The notes below the pieces were generated by a model. That model worked only from the letters and a program-made list of their open reading frames with translations, was not told where the DNA came from and searched no databases. The position numbers and the translations under genes were made by a program. A stretch of DNA of 14,810 nt, taken from the NCBI GenBank assembly GCA_900763885.1, contig CAAFLY010000259.1:1-14810 (forward strand). The letters run 5' to 3'. Source of the stretch: Clostridia bacterium. GTDB lineage: Bacteria; Bacillota; Clostridia; Oscillospirales; CAG-272. Position 1 is the first letter of the stretch. Each line of letters opens with the position of its first letter. Positions 6,556 through 14,810 of the stretch are shown in pieces.

Positions 6556-7479
6556 TCACCGTGCCATAAGCTGCACCATAACCGCCTTCTGTGCGTGGAG
6601 TCTGTTTTCTGCTTCTTCAAAGATCTCGTTCGCGTGGGCTTCAAATACCTCTGCCGTGATCTCTTCGCCGCGGTGTGCCGGGAGACAATGCTGCACCATC
6701 GCACCGGGATTGGCAGCCTCAAGCAGCTTATCGTTGATTTGGTATCCGGTGAAGATCTTCTGCCGCTCCAGTGCTTCCGCTTCCTGCCCCATTGACGCCC
6801 AGACGTCTGTAAAGAGTACATCCGCGCCGGCAGCCGCTGCAAAAATGTCGTCCGTCATACAGAATTTGCCGGGATATTGTGCCGCGAATGCCAACACATC
6901 TGGATGCGGCTGATGGGATTGCGGACAACCGATCGCCACCGACATCCCGACCGTCAGTCCTCCGACGATGAGGGAATTTGCCATGTTGTTGCCGTCGCCG
7001 ATATAGCACATTTTCAGCCCGGAAAAATCGTTCTCGCCGCCGCACTTGAACTCCCGCACGGTCAGGAGATCTGCGAGGATCTGGCACGGATGGCAGTAAT
7101 CCGTCAGTCCGTTGATGACGGGGCAGGTGCAGTAGCGCGCGAGATCCTCCACCTCTTGTTGGGCAAACGTGCGGATCATGATCCCATCCAAATACCGGGA
7201 AAGCACACGCGCCGTATCGACAAGGGGTTCTCCGCGTCCGATCTGCAGATCCCGGGGCGAGAGGAAGAGTGGCTGTCCCCCCAGCTGATAAATGCCGGTT
7301 TCGAACGACACTCTCGTGCGCGTGGAGGACTTTTGGAAGATCATTCCGAGCGACTGTCCGGCAAGAATCGGATGCGCGATTCCGTGGTGCCGTTCGTATT
7401 TGAGCTTTGCGGCAAGATCGAGCAGAGAAAAAATCTCCTCCTGCGACAGATCCGCCATTTTTGTCAGATCCTTTTTCAT
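6556..7479 (-). CDS. argF: Ornithine carbamoyltransferase
   Basis: It transfers a carbamoyl group from carbamoyl phosphate to ornithine, forming citrulline, in the cytosol as a trimer. The 307 residues match the family. The carbamoyl-phosphate site SSTRTR is at 51-56, HPCQ at 130-133, the ornithine-binding DVWASMG at 225-231 (which marks ornithine rather than aspartate or acetylornithine specificity), and HCLPAHRG at 264-271 with the catalytic Cys265. The ATG overlaps the argD stop in an ATGA at 7479-7476, with GGAGG 7 bases upstream inside argD, so the two genes are probably translationally coupled. It is the last gene of the operon, followed by the terminator at 6484-6530. No carAB is present in the window, so carbamoyl phosphate must come from elsewhere. 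Confidence 0.96.
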   Translation of the reverse strand: MKKDLTKMADLSQEEIFSLLDLAAKLKYERHHGIAHPILAGQSLGMIFQKSSTRTRVSFETGIYQLGGQPLFLSPRDLQIGRGEPLVDTARVLSRYLDGIMIRTFAQQEVEDLARYCTCPVINGLTDYCHPCQILADLLTVREFKCGGENDFSGLKMCYIGDGNNMANSLIVGGLTVGMSVAIGCPQSHQPHPDVLAFAAQYPGKFCMTDDIFAAAAGADVLFTDVWASMGQEAEALERQKIFTGYQINDKLLEAANPGAMVQHCLPAHRGEEITAEVFEAHANEIFEEAENRLHAQKAVMVQLMAR

Positions 7480-8663
7480 TCCATAGCCTCCATAAGCGAT
7501 TTTTTGAGTATCTGCAAGCCTTCATCTATCTCCTGCATCGAAATGTTGAGCGGCGGCAGGAGACGAACCACATCTTCTCCGGCAGTCAGCACGAGAAGTC
7601 CGTTTGCAAACGCCTTTTTCAATACCGTTTTCGGATTGCTTTTCACCTGCACACCGATCATCAGTCCCATATGGCGCACGGATACAATGGCGCAGTCCTC
7701 CCACGACGCGATTTTTTCCGCCATCAGATTCCCGCGCCGTACCACACCGTCCAGGAATTCGTCCGTCAAACGCGAGGTGATATATACCGCCGCGGCAGAA
7801 GCCACCGGATTGGCGCCAAACGTGGAGCCGTGCATCCCCCCGCCGAGCGTTTCCGCCGTTTTCGCACCGCCGATACAGGCGCCCATCGGCAGTCCGCCTG
7901 CGAGAGCCTTTGCAACGGTCACAATGTCCGGCTGGATCCCATAATTCTGGAACGCGAACGGCGTCCCGGTCCGTCCCATGCCCGTTTGCACCTCGTCTAC
8001 GATGAGCAGCACATCCCGCTTTGTACAAAGCTGCTCAACCGCGGTCACATATTCCGACGAGAGGATGTTCACGCCGCCCTCGCCCTGGATCACCTCCAAG
8101 AGCACCGCGCAGACCGAACCGTCCAGAGCCTTGTCCATTGCGTCGATGTCTCCGGCGGGACAGTACACAAAGCCGTCCGTGAACGGATCAAAATACCGAT
8201 GGAACACATCCTGACCGGTGGCGGCAAGGGTCGTGATCGTCCTGCCATGGAAGGATTTTTGCAGCGTGACGATCCTGTAGCGATCCGCACCGTACTTGTC
8301 ATAGCTGTATTTTCTTGCCAGCTTGATCGCGCATTCGTTGGCCTCCGCGCCGGAGTTGCCGAAAAACACATTCGACAGCCCCGATTTTGTGACGAGCCAT
8401 TTCGCAAGGACCGCTGCCGGTTCGCAGTAATAATAGTTGCACACATGCTGGTATTTGACTGCCTGCTCATACACCGCATCGACCCAGCCACGATCGGAGT
8501 ATCCGAATGCGTTGACGCCGATCCCGCTTGTGAAATCGATGTATTTCTTTCCGTCTTTATCCCAAAGGGCAGCACCCGCGCCATGATCGGGAACAAGGGG
8601 CAGTCTGCCGTAGGTGTGCATGATGTAATCGTTGTCCAGTGCAATGACCGCATTGGTGTCCAT
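7476..8663 (-). CDS. argD: Acetylornithine aminotransferase
   Basis: This is a PLP enzyme that moves an amino group from glutamate to N-acetylglutamate semialdehyde, giving N-acetylornithine, in the cytosol. The 395-residue protein is a class III aminotransferase. It has GNSGAEANE at 102-110 (cofactor phosphate), SFHGRT at 137-142, LLEVIQGEGG at 188-197, IVDEVQTGMGRTG at 221-233 (Asp223 and Gln226 at the cofactor), and the Schiff-base Lys252 in TVAKALAGG. The ATG at 8663 has GGAGGG 9 bases upstream and starts 21 bases after argB. Position between argB and argF fixes the arginine role; some homologues also serve lysine synthesis as succinyldiaminopimelate aminotransferase, which remains possible as a second activity. 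Confidence 0.95.
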   Translation of the reverse strand: MDTNAVIALDNDYIMHTYGRLPLVPDHGAGAALWDKDGKKYIDFTSGIGVNAFGYSDRGWVDAVYEQAVKYQHVCNYYYCEPAAVLAKWLVTKSGLSNVFFGNSGAEANECAIKLARKYSYDKYGADRYRIVTLQKSFHGRTITTLAATGQDVFHRYFDPFTDGFVYCPAGDIDAMDKALDGSVCAVLLEVIQGEGGVNILSSEYVTAVEQLCTKRDVLLIVDEVQTGMGRTGTPFAFQNYGIQPDIVTVAKALAGGLPMGACIGGAKTAETLGGGMHGSTFGANPVASAAAVYITSRLTDEFLDGVVRRGNLMAEKIASWEDCAIVSVRHMGLMIGVQVKSNPKTVLKKAFANGLLVLTAGEDVVRLLPPLNISMQEIDEGLQILKKSLMEAME

Positions 8664-8684
8664 ACTGTCTTTCCCTCCGTATCG

Positions 8685-9554
8685 TTATTTTGTGAACATG
8701 GTGCCGCAGCCTTCCTCAGAGAGCATTTCAATGAGAATGGAGTGGCGGATCCTGCCGTCCGTGATGAAGGTGCGATGGATACCCCTCTCCGCCGCGCTGA
8801 CACAGCAGTCCACCTTGGGGATCATCCCGCCCGTCACGATGCCGTTTTCCTTCAGTGCCGCGACCTCGTGTGTGTGGATCACCGGAATGAGCGAGCTTTC
8901 ATTGTGCGGATCCCGGAGCACACCGCGCGTATCGGTCAGGAGAATGAAGTTTCGTGCCTTGAGTGCCACCGCGATTTCCGCGGCTGCCGTGTCCGCGTTG
9001 ATGTTGTATACCCCGGAGCCGTCCGATGCGTGGGCAATGGTGGAGATAACCGGAATGTAGCCCTTCGCGATTACGTCCTCAATCACCGATGCGTCCACGG
9101 ATTCCACGTCCCCGACAAAGCCGTAATCGGTGCCGGAGGGATCGGTATGCCGCTTTGCCTTGAGTAGTCCGCCGTCCAGACCGCATAGTCCGATGGCACG
9201 ACCGCCGGTCCGTTCGATGCGATCGACCAGATGCTTGTTTGTCTTTCCTGCAAGGACCATCAGCGCGACCTCCGCCGTTTCCGCGTCCGTGTATCGCAGT
9301 CCGTTGATGAATTGCGACTTTTTTCCGATTTTGGTGAGCATTTCGTTGATGTCCGGACCTCCGCCGTGGACGAGTACCACATGGATTCCGGTCAGCGAAA
9401 GGAGCACCAGATCGCTGATGACGGCGTCCTGCAATTCCTCCGACAGCATCGCGTTGCCGCCGTATTTGATCACAACCGTCTGTCCGGTGTATTTCTGGAT
9501 ATAAGGAAGTGCCTCGATCAGCACGCTTGCCTTGTCTTCGTTGGAAATGGACAT
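8685..9554 (-). CDS. argB: Acetylglutamate kinase, arginine-sensitive type
   Basis: It phosphorylates N-acetylglutamate at the gamma carboxyl with ATP, the committed and usually feedback-controlled step. The 289-residue protein has the amino-acid-kinase fold: VVIKYGGNAM at 27-36 (Lys30), VHGGGPDI at 62-69, LRYTD at 86-90 with the substrate-binding Arg87, YNINADTAA at 183-191, LLTDTRGV at 205-212, and GGMIPK with Lys247. About 25 residues precede the first core strand (KASVLIEALPYIQKY at 8-22). This matches the N-terminal helix that links dimers into hexamers in arginine-inhibited kinases, and which the insensitive E. coli enzyme lacks. Feedback inhibition by arginine is therefore a sound inference. 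The ATG at 9554 has GAGGTG 5 bases upstream. Confidence 0.96.
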   Translation of the reverse strand: MSISNEDKASVLIEALPYIQKYTGQTVVIKYGGNAMLSEELQDAVISDLVLLSLTGIHVVLVHGGGPDINEMLTKIGKKSQFINGLRYTDAETAEVALMVLAGKTNKHLVDRIERTGGRAIGLCGLDGGLLKAKRHTDPSGTDYGFVGDVESVDASVIEDVIAKGYIPVISTIAHASDGSGVYNINADTAAAEIAVALKARNFILLTDTRGVLRDPHNESSLIPVIHTHEVAALKENGIVTGGMIPKVDCCVSAAERGIHRTFITDGRIRHSILIEMLSEEGCGTMFTK

Positions 9555-9614
9555 ACAAACACCTCAAGAATGGATTTTTACACGTTTCCGGGGAACAGTA
9601 TTCTGTGTGCGGGA

Positions 9615-9659
9615 TCTGTCATCGCGAGCTTCGGTTCCGGGAACCGGTTCTGTCATCGC
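9615..9659. repeat. Direct repeat flanking a 15-base palindrome, argJ/argB gap
   Basis: TCTGTCATCGC occurs perfectly twice (9615-9625 and 9649-9659), 34 bases apart. Between the copies lies CGGTTCC-G-GGAACCG (9632-9646), and a second palindrome GAACCGGTTC (9641-9650) overlaps it. The gap between argJ and argB is 110 bases, the widest in the operon and far above the 1-21 bases of the other tight junctions. The hairpin lacks a T-tract, so it does not look like a terminator. It could be an mRNA processing or stability element, or a remnant of a small repeat insertion. Confidence 0.6.
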
Positions 9660-9664
9660 CGCGA

Positions 9665-10891
9665 TTAGGTCCTGTAATCCCCGTTGATCCGCACGTATTC
9701 ATAGCTCAGGTCACACCCGAACGCAGTGGCAGACGCGTCTCCGGCGTGCATATCGCAGAGAATCTCAATGCTGTCCTTGGTGAGGATCTCCTTTGCTTTT
9801 TCCTCATCGAACAAAAGCGTTCCGCCGTGCGCGCATACATCGATGGTGCCGGCGGGAGAACGGAACGAAATGTCCACGACCGCCGGATCGAAATCCACAC
9901 CGGAATAGCCGAGCGCACAAATCACACGCCCCCAGTTCGCGTCCGCGCCGAACATCGCCGCCTTGACGAGAGAGGACGAGATCACACTTTTCGCGAGAAT
10001 CCGGGCAGAGGCGTCGTCCGCAGCGTTCGATACCGTGCAGCGCAGGAATTTGGTCGCGCCTTCCCCATCCGCGGCGATCGCGGCAGCCATTTTCATGCAG
10101 AGCGCGGACAATGCGCCACAAAACGCGTCATAGGCTTCTCCGGCGGAGGTGATTGCCGCGGCGCCGGATTTGCCGGATGCCAATACACAGACCATGTCAT
10201 TCGTGCTGGTGTCGCCATCCACACTGACCATGTTGAAGCTGTCCGCCGTCGCGTCGAGCAGCGCCTTGTGCAGCAGCTCCGGTGTGATTGCCGCGTCTGT
10301 TGTGATAAAGCCGAGCATCGTGCCCATATTCGGGTGGATCATCCCGGAGCCCTTGCACATCCCACCGATATGGATCTCACAGCCGTCGTATGTGTAGGAC
10401 AGCGCGAATTCCTTTTTCTTTGTGTCCGTCGTCATGATCGCTCCGGCAGCCATTCCCGCGCCGGCGGCATCCGGCGTCAGAGAATGATAAAGCCCGTCAA
10501 GTGCGGTTTCGATGGGAGAAAGCGGCAGACTGACCCCGATCACGCCTGTGGACGCGACGATGACTTCCACCGCGGGAATACCGAGCAGGGATGCCACCAT
10601 ATCGCATGTTTTCCCTGCGGTTTCGTATCCATCCGGTGTACAGGCATTGGCGTTGCCGCTGTTTGCGATGATGGCACGTGCGTGACCGGAAGAGAGATGC
10701 GCCCTTGTCACACCGACCGGAGCAGCGAATACCTTATTCTTTGTAAATACCCCTGCGGCAGTGCAGAGATCGTCCGCGACCACCATCGCCAGATCAAGCT
10801 TTGCCGTATTCTTCCGAAATCCCGCATGAACACCGCCTGCCGAAAATCCCTTTGCCGCACAAACGCCGCCATCGATTGCTGTATATTTCAT
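9665..10891 (-). CDS. argJ: Bifunctional glutamate N-acetyltransferase / ornithine acetyltransferase
   Basis: ArgJ moves the acetyl group from N-acetylornithine to glutamate, closing the acetyl cycle; bifunctional versions also acetylate glutamate from acetyl-CoA. The 408 residues are full length. The precursor cleaves itself into two chains at KGSGMIHPNMGTML (180-193), and Thr191 becomes the nucleophile of the beta chain. The usual dipeptide before and at the cut is Ala-Thr; here it is Gly190-Thr191. STGVIG at 114-119 holds the oxyanion-hole residues Thr115 and Gly116. No argA lies in the operon, consistent with a bifunctional enzyme, but that cannot be proven from sequence. AGAAAGGA lies about 11 bases before the ATG; argC ends 17 bases upstream. 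Confidence 0.96.
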   Translation of the reverse strand: MKYTAIDGGVCAAKGFSAGGVHAGFRKNTAKLDLAMVVADDLCTAAGVFTKNKVFAAPVGVTRAHLSSGHARAIIANSGNANACTPDGYETAGKTCDMVASLLGIPAVEVIVASTGVIGVSLPLSPIETALDGLYHSLTPDAAGAGMAAGAIMTTDTKKKEFALSYTYDGCEIHIGGMCKGSGMIHPNMGTMLGFITTDAAITPELLHKALLDATADSFNMVSVDGDTSTNDMVCVLASGKSGAAAITSAGEAYDAFCGALSALCMKMAAAIAADGEGATKFLRCTVSNAADDASARILAKSVISSSLVKAAMFGADANWGRVICALGYSGVDFDPAVVDISFRSPAGTIDVCAHGGTLLFDEEKAKEILTKDSIEILCDMHAGDASATAFGCDLSYEYVRINGDYRT

Positions 10892-10908
10892 CCTTGGTCA
10901 TTCCTTTC

Positions 10909-11955
10909 TCAAAATCCGGCAGGTACCGCGTCGAGTCCGGTTTCCTCCGGCAGTCCGAAATAGAGATTCATGTTCTGGATCGCCTGACCCGCCGCGCCCT
11001 TGACCATATTGTCTATGCAGGAACAGACGATCAGCGTCCCTGTCCGTGTGTCGCAATGGAGGGAGATGTCGCAGTAGTTCGACCGGGTGACGAACCGGAT
11101 CTGCGCCGCGTGACCTTCGGGCTCCAGCCGGACAAACCGCTCGTTCCGATAGGCGGATTCGTATGCCGCACGCACCATGCCGAGCGAGATCCCCGGTGCC
11201 AGCCGCGCGTAGATGGTCTCCTCGATTCCGCGATTGACCGGGAGCAGATGCGGCACAAAGGTTACGGATACCGAGCCTCCAGCCATATGGGATAAGGTCT
11301 GCTCGATCTCCGGCGTGTGCCGATGTACGCCGATTTTGTATGCGGAGATTGATTCGTTTGCCTCCGGATAATGTGTATTCTGTGTCAGACCGCGTCCGGC
11401 TCCGGTGATACCCGATTTCGCGTCGATGATGATGCCAGATTTCTCAATAAAACCATGACGGAGCGCGGGAGCCAATCCAAGAGAAGCCGCCGTCGGATAA
11501 CAACCGGGGTTGGCGAGGATTTTCGCTCCCGGGATCCTGTCTCGGAACAGCTCCGGCAGCGCGTAAACCGCACCGGCGTGCAAATCCGGCTTGTCAAACG
11601 GTTTTTTATACCATTTTTCGTAATCGTCCTCGCGCTCCAGACGAAAATCCGCGCCGAGATCGATAAGCAGCTTTCCGAAAGATAGACACTGCTCTGCCAG
11701 CGGTTCACTCAGTCCATGCGGCAGGGAAGCGAACACCACATCCGCGTCGGCGATAGCGGTATCCGCATCGGTCAATATCGGCAGGGGGAAATTCTTGAAG
11801 TTCGGATAGACTGCGGCGATCTCCTCACCTGCAAAGGAAACGGACGACAGTCCGACGATTTCGGTACTCGGATGGGTCAAAAGCAGCCGGACCAGTTCCG
11901 CGCCCGCGTATCCCGTGGCACCGACAATGGCTGTGCGGATCTTTTTTTCTTCCAT
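10909..11955 (-). CDS. argC: N-acetyl-gamma-glutamyl-phosphate reductase
   Basis: It reduces N-acetylglutamyl phosphate to the semialdehyde with NADPH. The 348-residue length is typical. The N-terminal Rossmann motif GATGYAGAEL is at 12-21, ANPGCYPTA with the catalytic Cys152 at 148-156, AKSGITGAGRG at 179-189, and HRHTPEIEQ with His211 at 211-219. The ATG at 11955 follows the argH stop after a single base, so translation is almost certainly coupled; the ribosome site AAAGGAA lies inside the end of argH. The gene stands before argJ, the common Firmicute argC-argJ-argB-argD order. Confidence 0.96.
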   Translation of the reverse strand: MEEKKIRTAIVGATGYAGAELVRLLLTHPSTEIVGLSSVSFAGEEIAAVYPNFKNFPLPILTDADTAIADADVVFASLPHGLSEPLAEQCLSFGKLLIDLGADFRLEREDDYEKWYKKPFDKPDLHAGAVYALPELFRDRIPGAKILANPGCYPTAASLGLAPALRHGFIEKSGIIIDAKSGITGAGRGLTQNTHYPEANESISAYKIGVHRHTPEIEQTLSHMAGGSVSVTFVPHLLPVNRGIEETIYARLAPGISLGMVRAAYESAYRNERFVRLEPEGHAAQIRFVTRSNYCDISLHCDTRTGTLIVCSCIDNMVKGAAGQAIQNMNLYFGLPEETGLDAVPAGF

Positions 11956-11956
11956 G

Positions 11957-13342
<1,386 letters not shown>

Positions 13343-13398
13343 ATGCGAAGGATCCTCTCTCTCGTTGTTTTTTCGATATTGTCTGTATTGTGAAAGCG

Positions 13399-13432
13399 TC
13401 TGCGGAGAATCCCATAGGGAGTTCCCCGCAGA
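13399..13432. repeat. Long hairpin in the argG/argH gap
   Basis: On the minus strand the 34 bases from 13432 to 13399 fold into a nearly continuous stem. There are 11 outer pairs (7 perfect from TCTGCGG with CCGCAGA, one G-T, then three more), one C-A mismatch, three inner pairs and a 4-base loop. No T-tract follows on the minus strand, so it does not look like a full terminator. It sits just after the argG stop and before the argH ribosome site, and may set relative argG and argH mRNA levels by processing or 3' end protection. Confidence 0.65.
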
Positions 13433-13445
13433 TTTGCCATACGGT

Positions 13446-14666
13446 TTATTTGCCTGTTTTTTCGTTGACGGAAGCCTGTACCTTGAGCGGCAGACCGAAC
13501 AGATTGATGAATCCGCCGGCGTCCTTCTGGTCGTATACGTGATCCTCGGAGAAGGTGGCGATCGCTTCGTCGTACAGGGAATACGGTGAGGTGACGGACG
13601 CGGGAGTGATGTTGCCCTTGTAGAGCTTCAGCTTCACATCACCGGTCACATGCTCCTGCGTCTTTGTGACAAAGGCGGATAAGGCTTCGCGCGCCGGCGT
13701 GAACCACTGTCCAAAGTAGACGTAATCCGCGAATTTGCCGGAGAGCATCTGCTTCAGGTGCATGGTCTCGCGGTCGATGGTGATCTCCTCTAACTTCTCA
13801 TGTGCCGCATACAGGATCGTGCCGCCGGGCGTTTCATATACACCGCGGCTCTTCATCCCCACGAGACGGTTTTCTACCATGTCGATGATACCGATACCGT
13901 TTGCGCCGCCGACCTTGTTCAGCTTGTCGATGAGAGAGACCGGGTCGAGCACCACACCGTCGATGGCGGTCGGGATGCCCTTTTCAAAATGGAGCGTGAT
14001 GTAGGTCGGACAGTCAGGTGCCGCTTCGGGTGTGACGCCCAGCTCGAGAATTTTGTCATACATCGGCTCGTTTGCGGGATCCTCAAGGTCCAGGCCTTCA
14101 TGCGACAGGTGCCACAGGTTCTTGTCCTTGGAGTAGTTCGTCTCGCGGTTGATCTTCAGCGGTACGTTGTGCGCCTCGGCATAGTCGATCTCCTCCTCGC
14201 GGGATTTGATGTCCCAGATCCGCCACGGTGCGATGATCTCCATGTCCGGCGCGAACGCCTTGATCGTCAATTCAAAACGAACCTGGTCGTTGCCCTTACC
14301 CGTGCAGCCGTGACAGATGGCATCCGCACCCTCCGCCTTAGCGATCTCCACGATCCGCTTGGCGATGATGGGACGCGCGAACGAGGTTCCGAGCAAATAC
14401 TGGTTTTCGTATTTCGCGTCTGCCTGCATGGTCGGATAAATGAAATCGGTGATGAACGAAGTACGCAGATCCTCGACATAAAGCTTGGACGCACCGGTTT
14501 TCAGTGCCTTTTCCTCCAGACCGTCCAGCTCATCCGCCTGACCGACGTTGCCGGATACCGCGATAACCTCACATCCCGGATAGTTTTCCTTCAACCACGG
14601 AATGATGATCGATGTGTCCAGTCCGCCGGAATACGCCAGAACGATTTTCTTAATATCCTTTTTCAT
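13446..14666 (-). CDS. argG: Argininosuccinate synthase
   Basis: It joins citrulline and aspartate with ATP to make argininosuccinate, through a citrullyl-AMP intermediate, in the cytosol. The 406 residues are full length. The N-type ATP pyrophosphatase P-loop AYSGGLDTS is at 11-19 and the citrulline/aspartate-binding HGCTGKGNDQVRFE at 119-132; the C-terminal half holds the multimerisation domain. It is the first gene of the operon. The ATG at 14666 has GAGGAG 8 bases upstream and a TATAAT promoter about 63 bases upstream. ArgR-like boxes further upstream suggest arginine repression of the whole operon. Confidence 0.97.
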   Translation of the reverse strand: MKKDIKKIVLAYSGGLDTSIIIPWLKENYPGCEVIAVSGNVGQADELDGLEEKALKTGASKLYVEDLRTSFITDFIYPTMQADAKYENQYLLGTSFARPIIAKRIVEIAKAEGADAICHGCTGKGNDQVRFELTIKAFAPDMEIIAPWRIWDIKSREEEIDYAEAHNVPLKINRETNYSKDKNLWHLSHEGLDLEDPANEPMYDKILELGVTPEAAPDCPTYITLHFEKGIPTAIDGVVLDPVSLIDKLNKVGGANGIGIIDMVENRLVGMKSRGVYETPGGTILYAAHEKLEEITIDRETMHLKQMLSGKFADYVYFGQWFTPAREALSAFVTKTQEHVTGDVKLKLYKGNITPASVTSPYSLYDEAIATFSEDHVYDQKDAGGFINLFGLPLKVQASVNEKTGK

Positions 14667-14728
14667 AGTATTTGCTCCTCTTTCCTTCCTCCGCCTTTTG
14701 TCGGGGGAACTTTATATCTGATGGCATT

Positions 14729-14757
14729 ATTATACTCCGGAGCGGGAAAAAATGCAA
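14729..14757 (-). promoter_or_regulatory. Promoter of the arginine operon
   Basis: On the minus strand, a perfect TATAAT (14734-14729) lies 17 bp from a weak -35, TTGCAT (14757-14752). Transcription should start near 14722, giving a leader of about 55 bases before argG. A weak -35 suits a regulated promoter. A degenerate ARG-box half (TGCATTTTTT) overlaps the -35. Confidence 0.75.
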
Positions 14758-14774
14758 TAGACAAAGTACACAAA

Positions 14775-14792
14775 GTGGAATAAAAATGCACG
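14775..14792 (-). promoter_or_regulatory. Proximal ARG box (putative ArgR operator)
   Basis: On the minus strand the 18 bases CGTGCATTTTTATTCCAC fit the ArgR consensus wnTGAATwwwwATTCAnw at 8 of 10 fixed central positions, with a fully A/T centre. It lies about 18 bp upstream of the argG -35. The repressor gene itself is not in the window, so binding is inferred from the site alone. Confidence 0.65.
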
Positions 14793-14795
14793 TAA

Positions 14796-14810
14796 GATTT
14801 ATAAATATGC
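14796..14810 (-). promoter_or_regulatory. Distal ARG box, cut by the window edge
   Basis: On the minus strand GCATATTTATAAATC matches the ArgR consensus less well but begins exactly 21 bp from the equivalent point of the proximal box. This is the spacing known for paired ARG boxes, two 18-bp sites separated by 3 bp. The first three positions of the site lie beyond the window. Confidence 0.5.

Noticed and set aside
7407..9167. 586-codon open frame on the plus strand opposite argB, argD and argF
   Set aside because: The opposite strand carries textbook enzymes with all motifs. The frame has no domain I recognise and runs across gene borders, so it is a codon-bias shadow.
9509..10963. 484-codon plus-strand frame opposite argJ
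   Set aside because: It is low in motifs and rich in Arg, Cys and His, as GC-rich antisense frames are; argJ is certain on the minus strand.
13343..13398. Separate argH promoter in the argG/argH gap
   Set aside because: TTTCAC and AATAT-like stretches exist but the spacing is far too short for a sigma-A promoter.
13800..14783. 327-codon plus-strand frame opposite argG
   Set aside because: It is antisense to a certain gene, shows no recognisable domain and overlaps the argG promoter.

Overview
The window reads as a chromosomal piece of a moderately high-GC Firmicute, most likely a Clostridia member (Oscillospiraceae-like). This rests on strong AGGAGG-type ribosome binding sites, sigma-A style promoters, tight operons, a clostridial-type arginine cluster with ArgJ instead of ArgA, and a tiny Cys-rich membrane peptide of a kind I associate with that group. 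The taxonomic call is inference; no rRNA or other marker gene is present.

Left part, plus strand (1-4403). The 3' end of an unrecognised Cys-rich protein gene enters from the left (1-480). After 238 bases without an identified gene comes a 29-residue Cys-rich single-pass membrane peptide (719-808) and a likely terminator (933-970). A strong extended -10 promoter (984-1012), embedded in a 10-bp inverted repeat, then drives a three-gene operon. Its genes are murI (glutamate racemase), a 473-residue fusion of a HAD phosphatase with a glycerophosphodiester phosphodiesterase, and a calcineurin-like metallophosphoesterase. The operon ends at a 12-bp perfect stem (4367-4403) shared with the convergent typA gene.

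Middle (4412-6352, minus strand). typA/bipA encodes a translational GTPase. A TTG start at 6244 fits it better than the upstream ATG, from both the ribosome binding site and the promoter position.

Right part, minus strand (6484-14810). This is a complete arginine operon transcribed as argG-argH-argC-argJ-argB-argD-argF. It covers every step from glutamate to arginine except carbamoyl-phosphate synthesis. ArgJ both acetylates glutamate and recycles the acetyl group, so no argA is needed. ArgB carries the N-terminal helix typical of arginine-inhibited enzymes. Upstream of argG lie a TATAAT promoter and two ArgR-box-like sites spaced exactly 21 bp apart, the distal one cut by the window edge. 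Two intergenic gaps inside the operon, argG/argH and argJ/argB, carry notable hairpins or repeats; the operon ends at a hairpin terminator after argF.

Most of the window is ordinary housekeeping metabolism. I see no phage, transposon, CRISPR or defence system. The parts most worth a second look are the HAD-GDPD fusion operon, the 29-residue peptide with its structured surroundings, the murI promoter inverted repeat, and the arg operon control elements.
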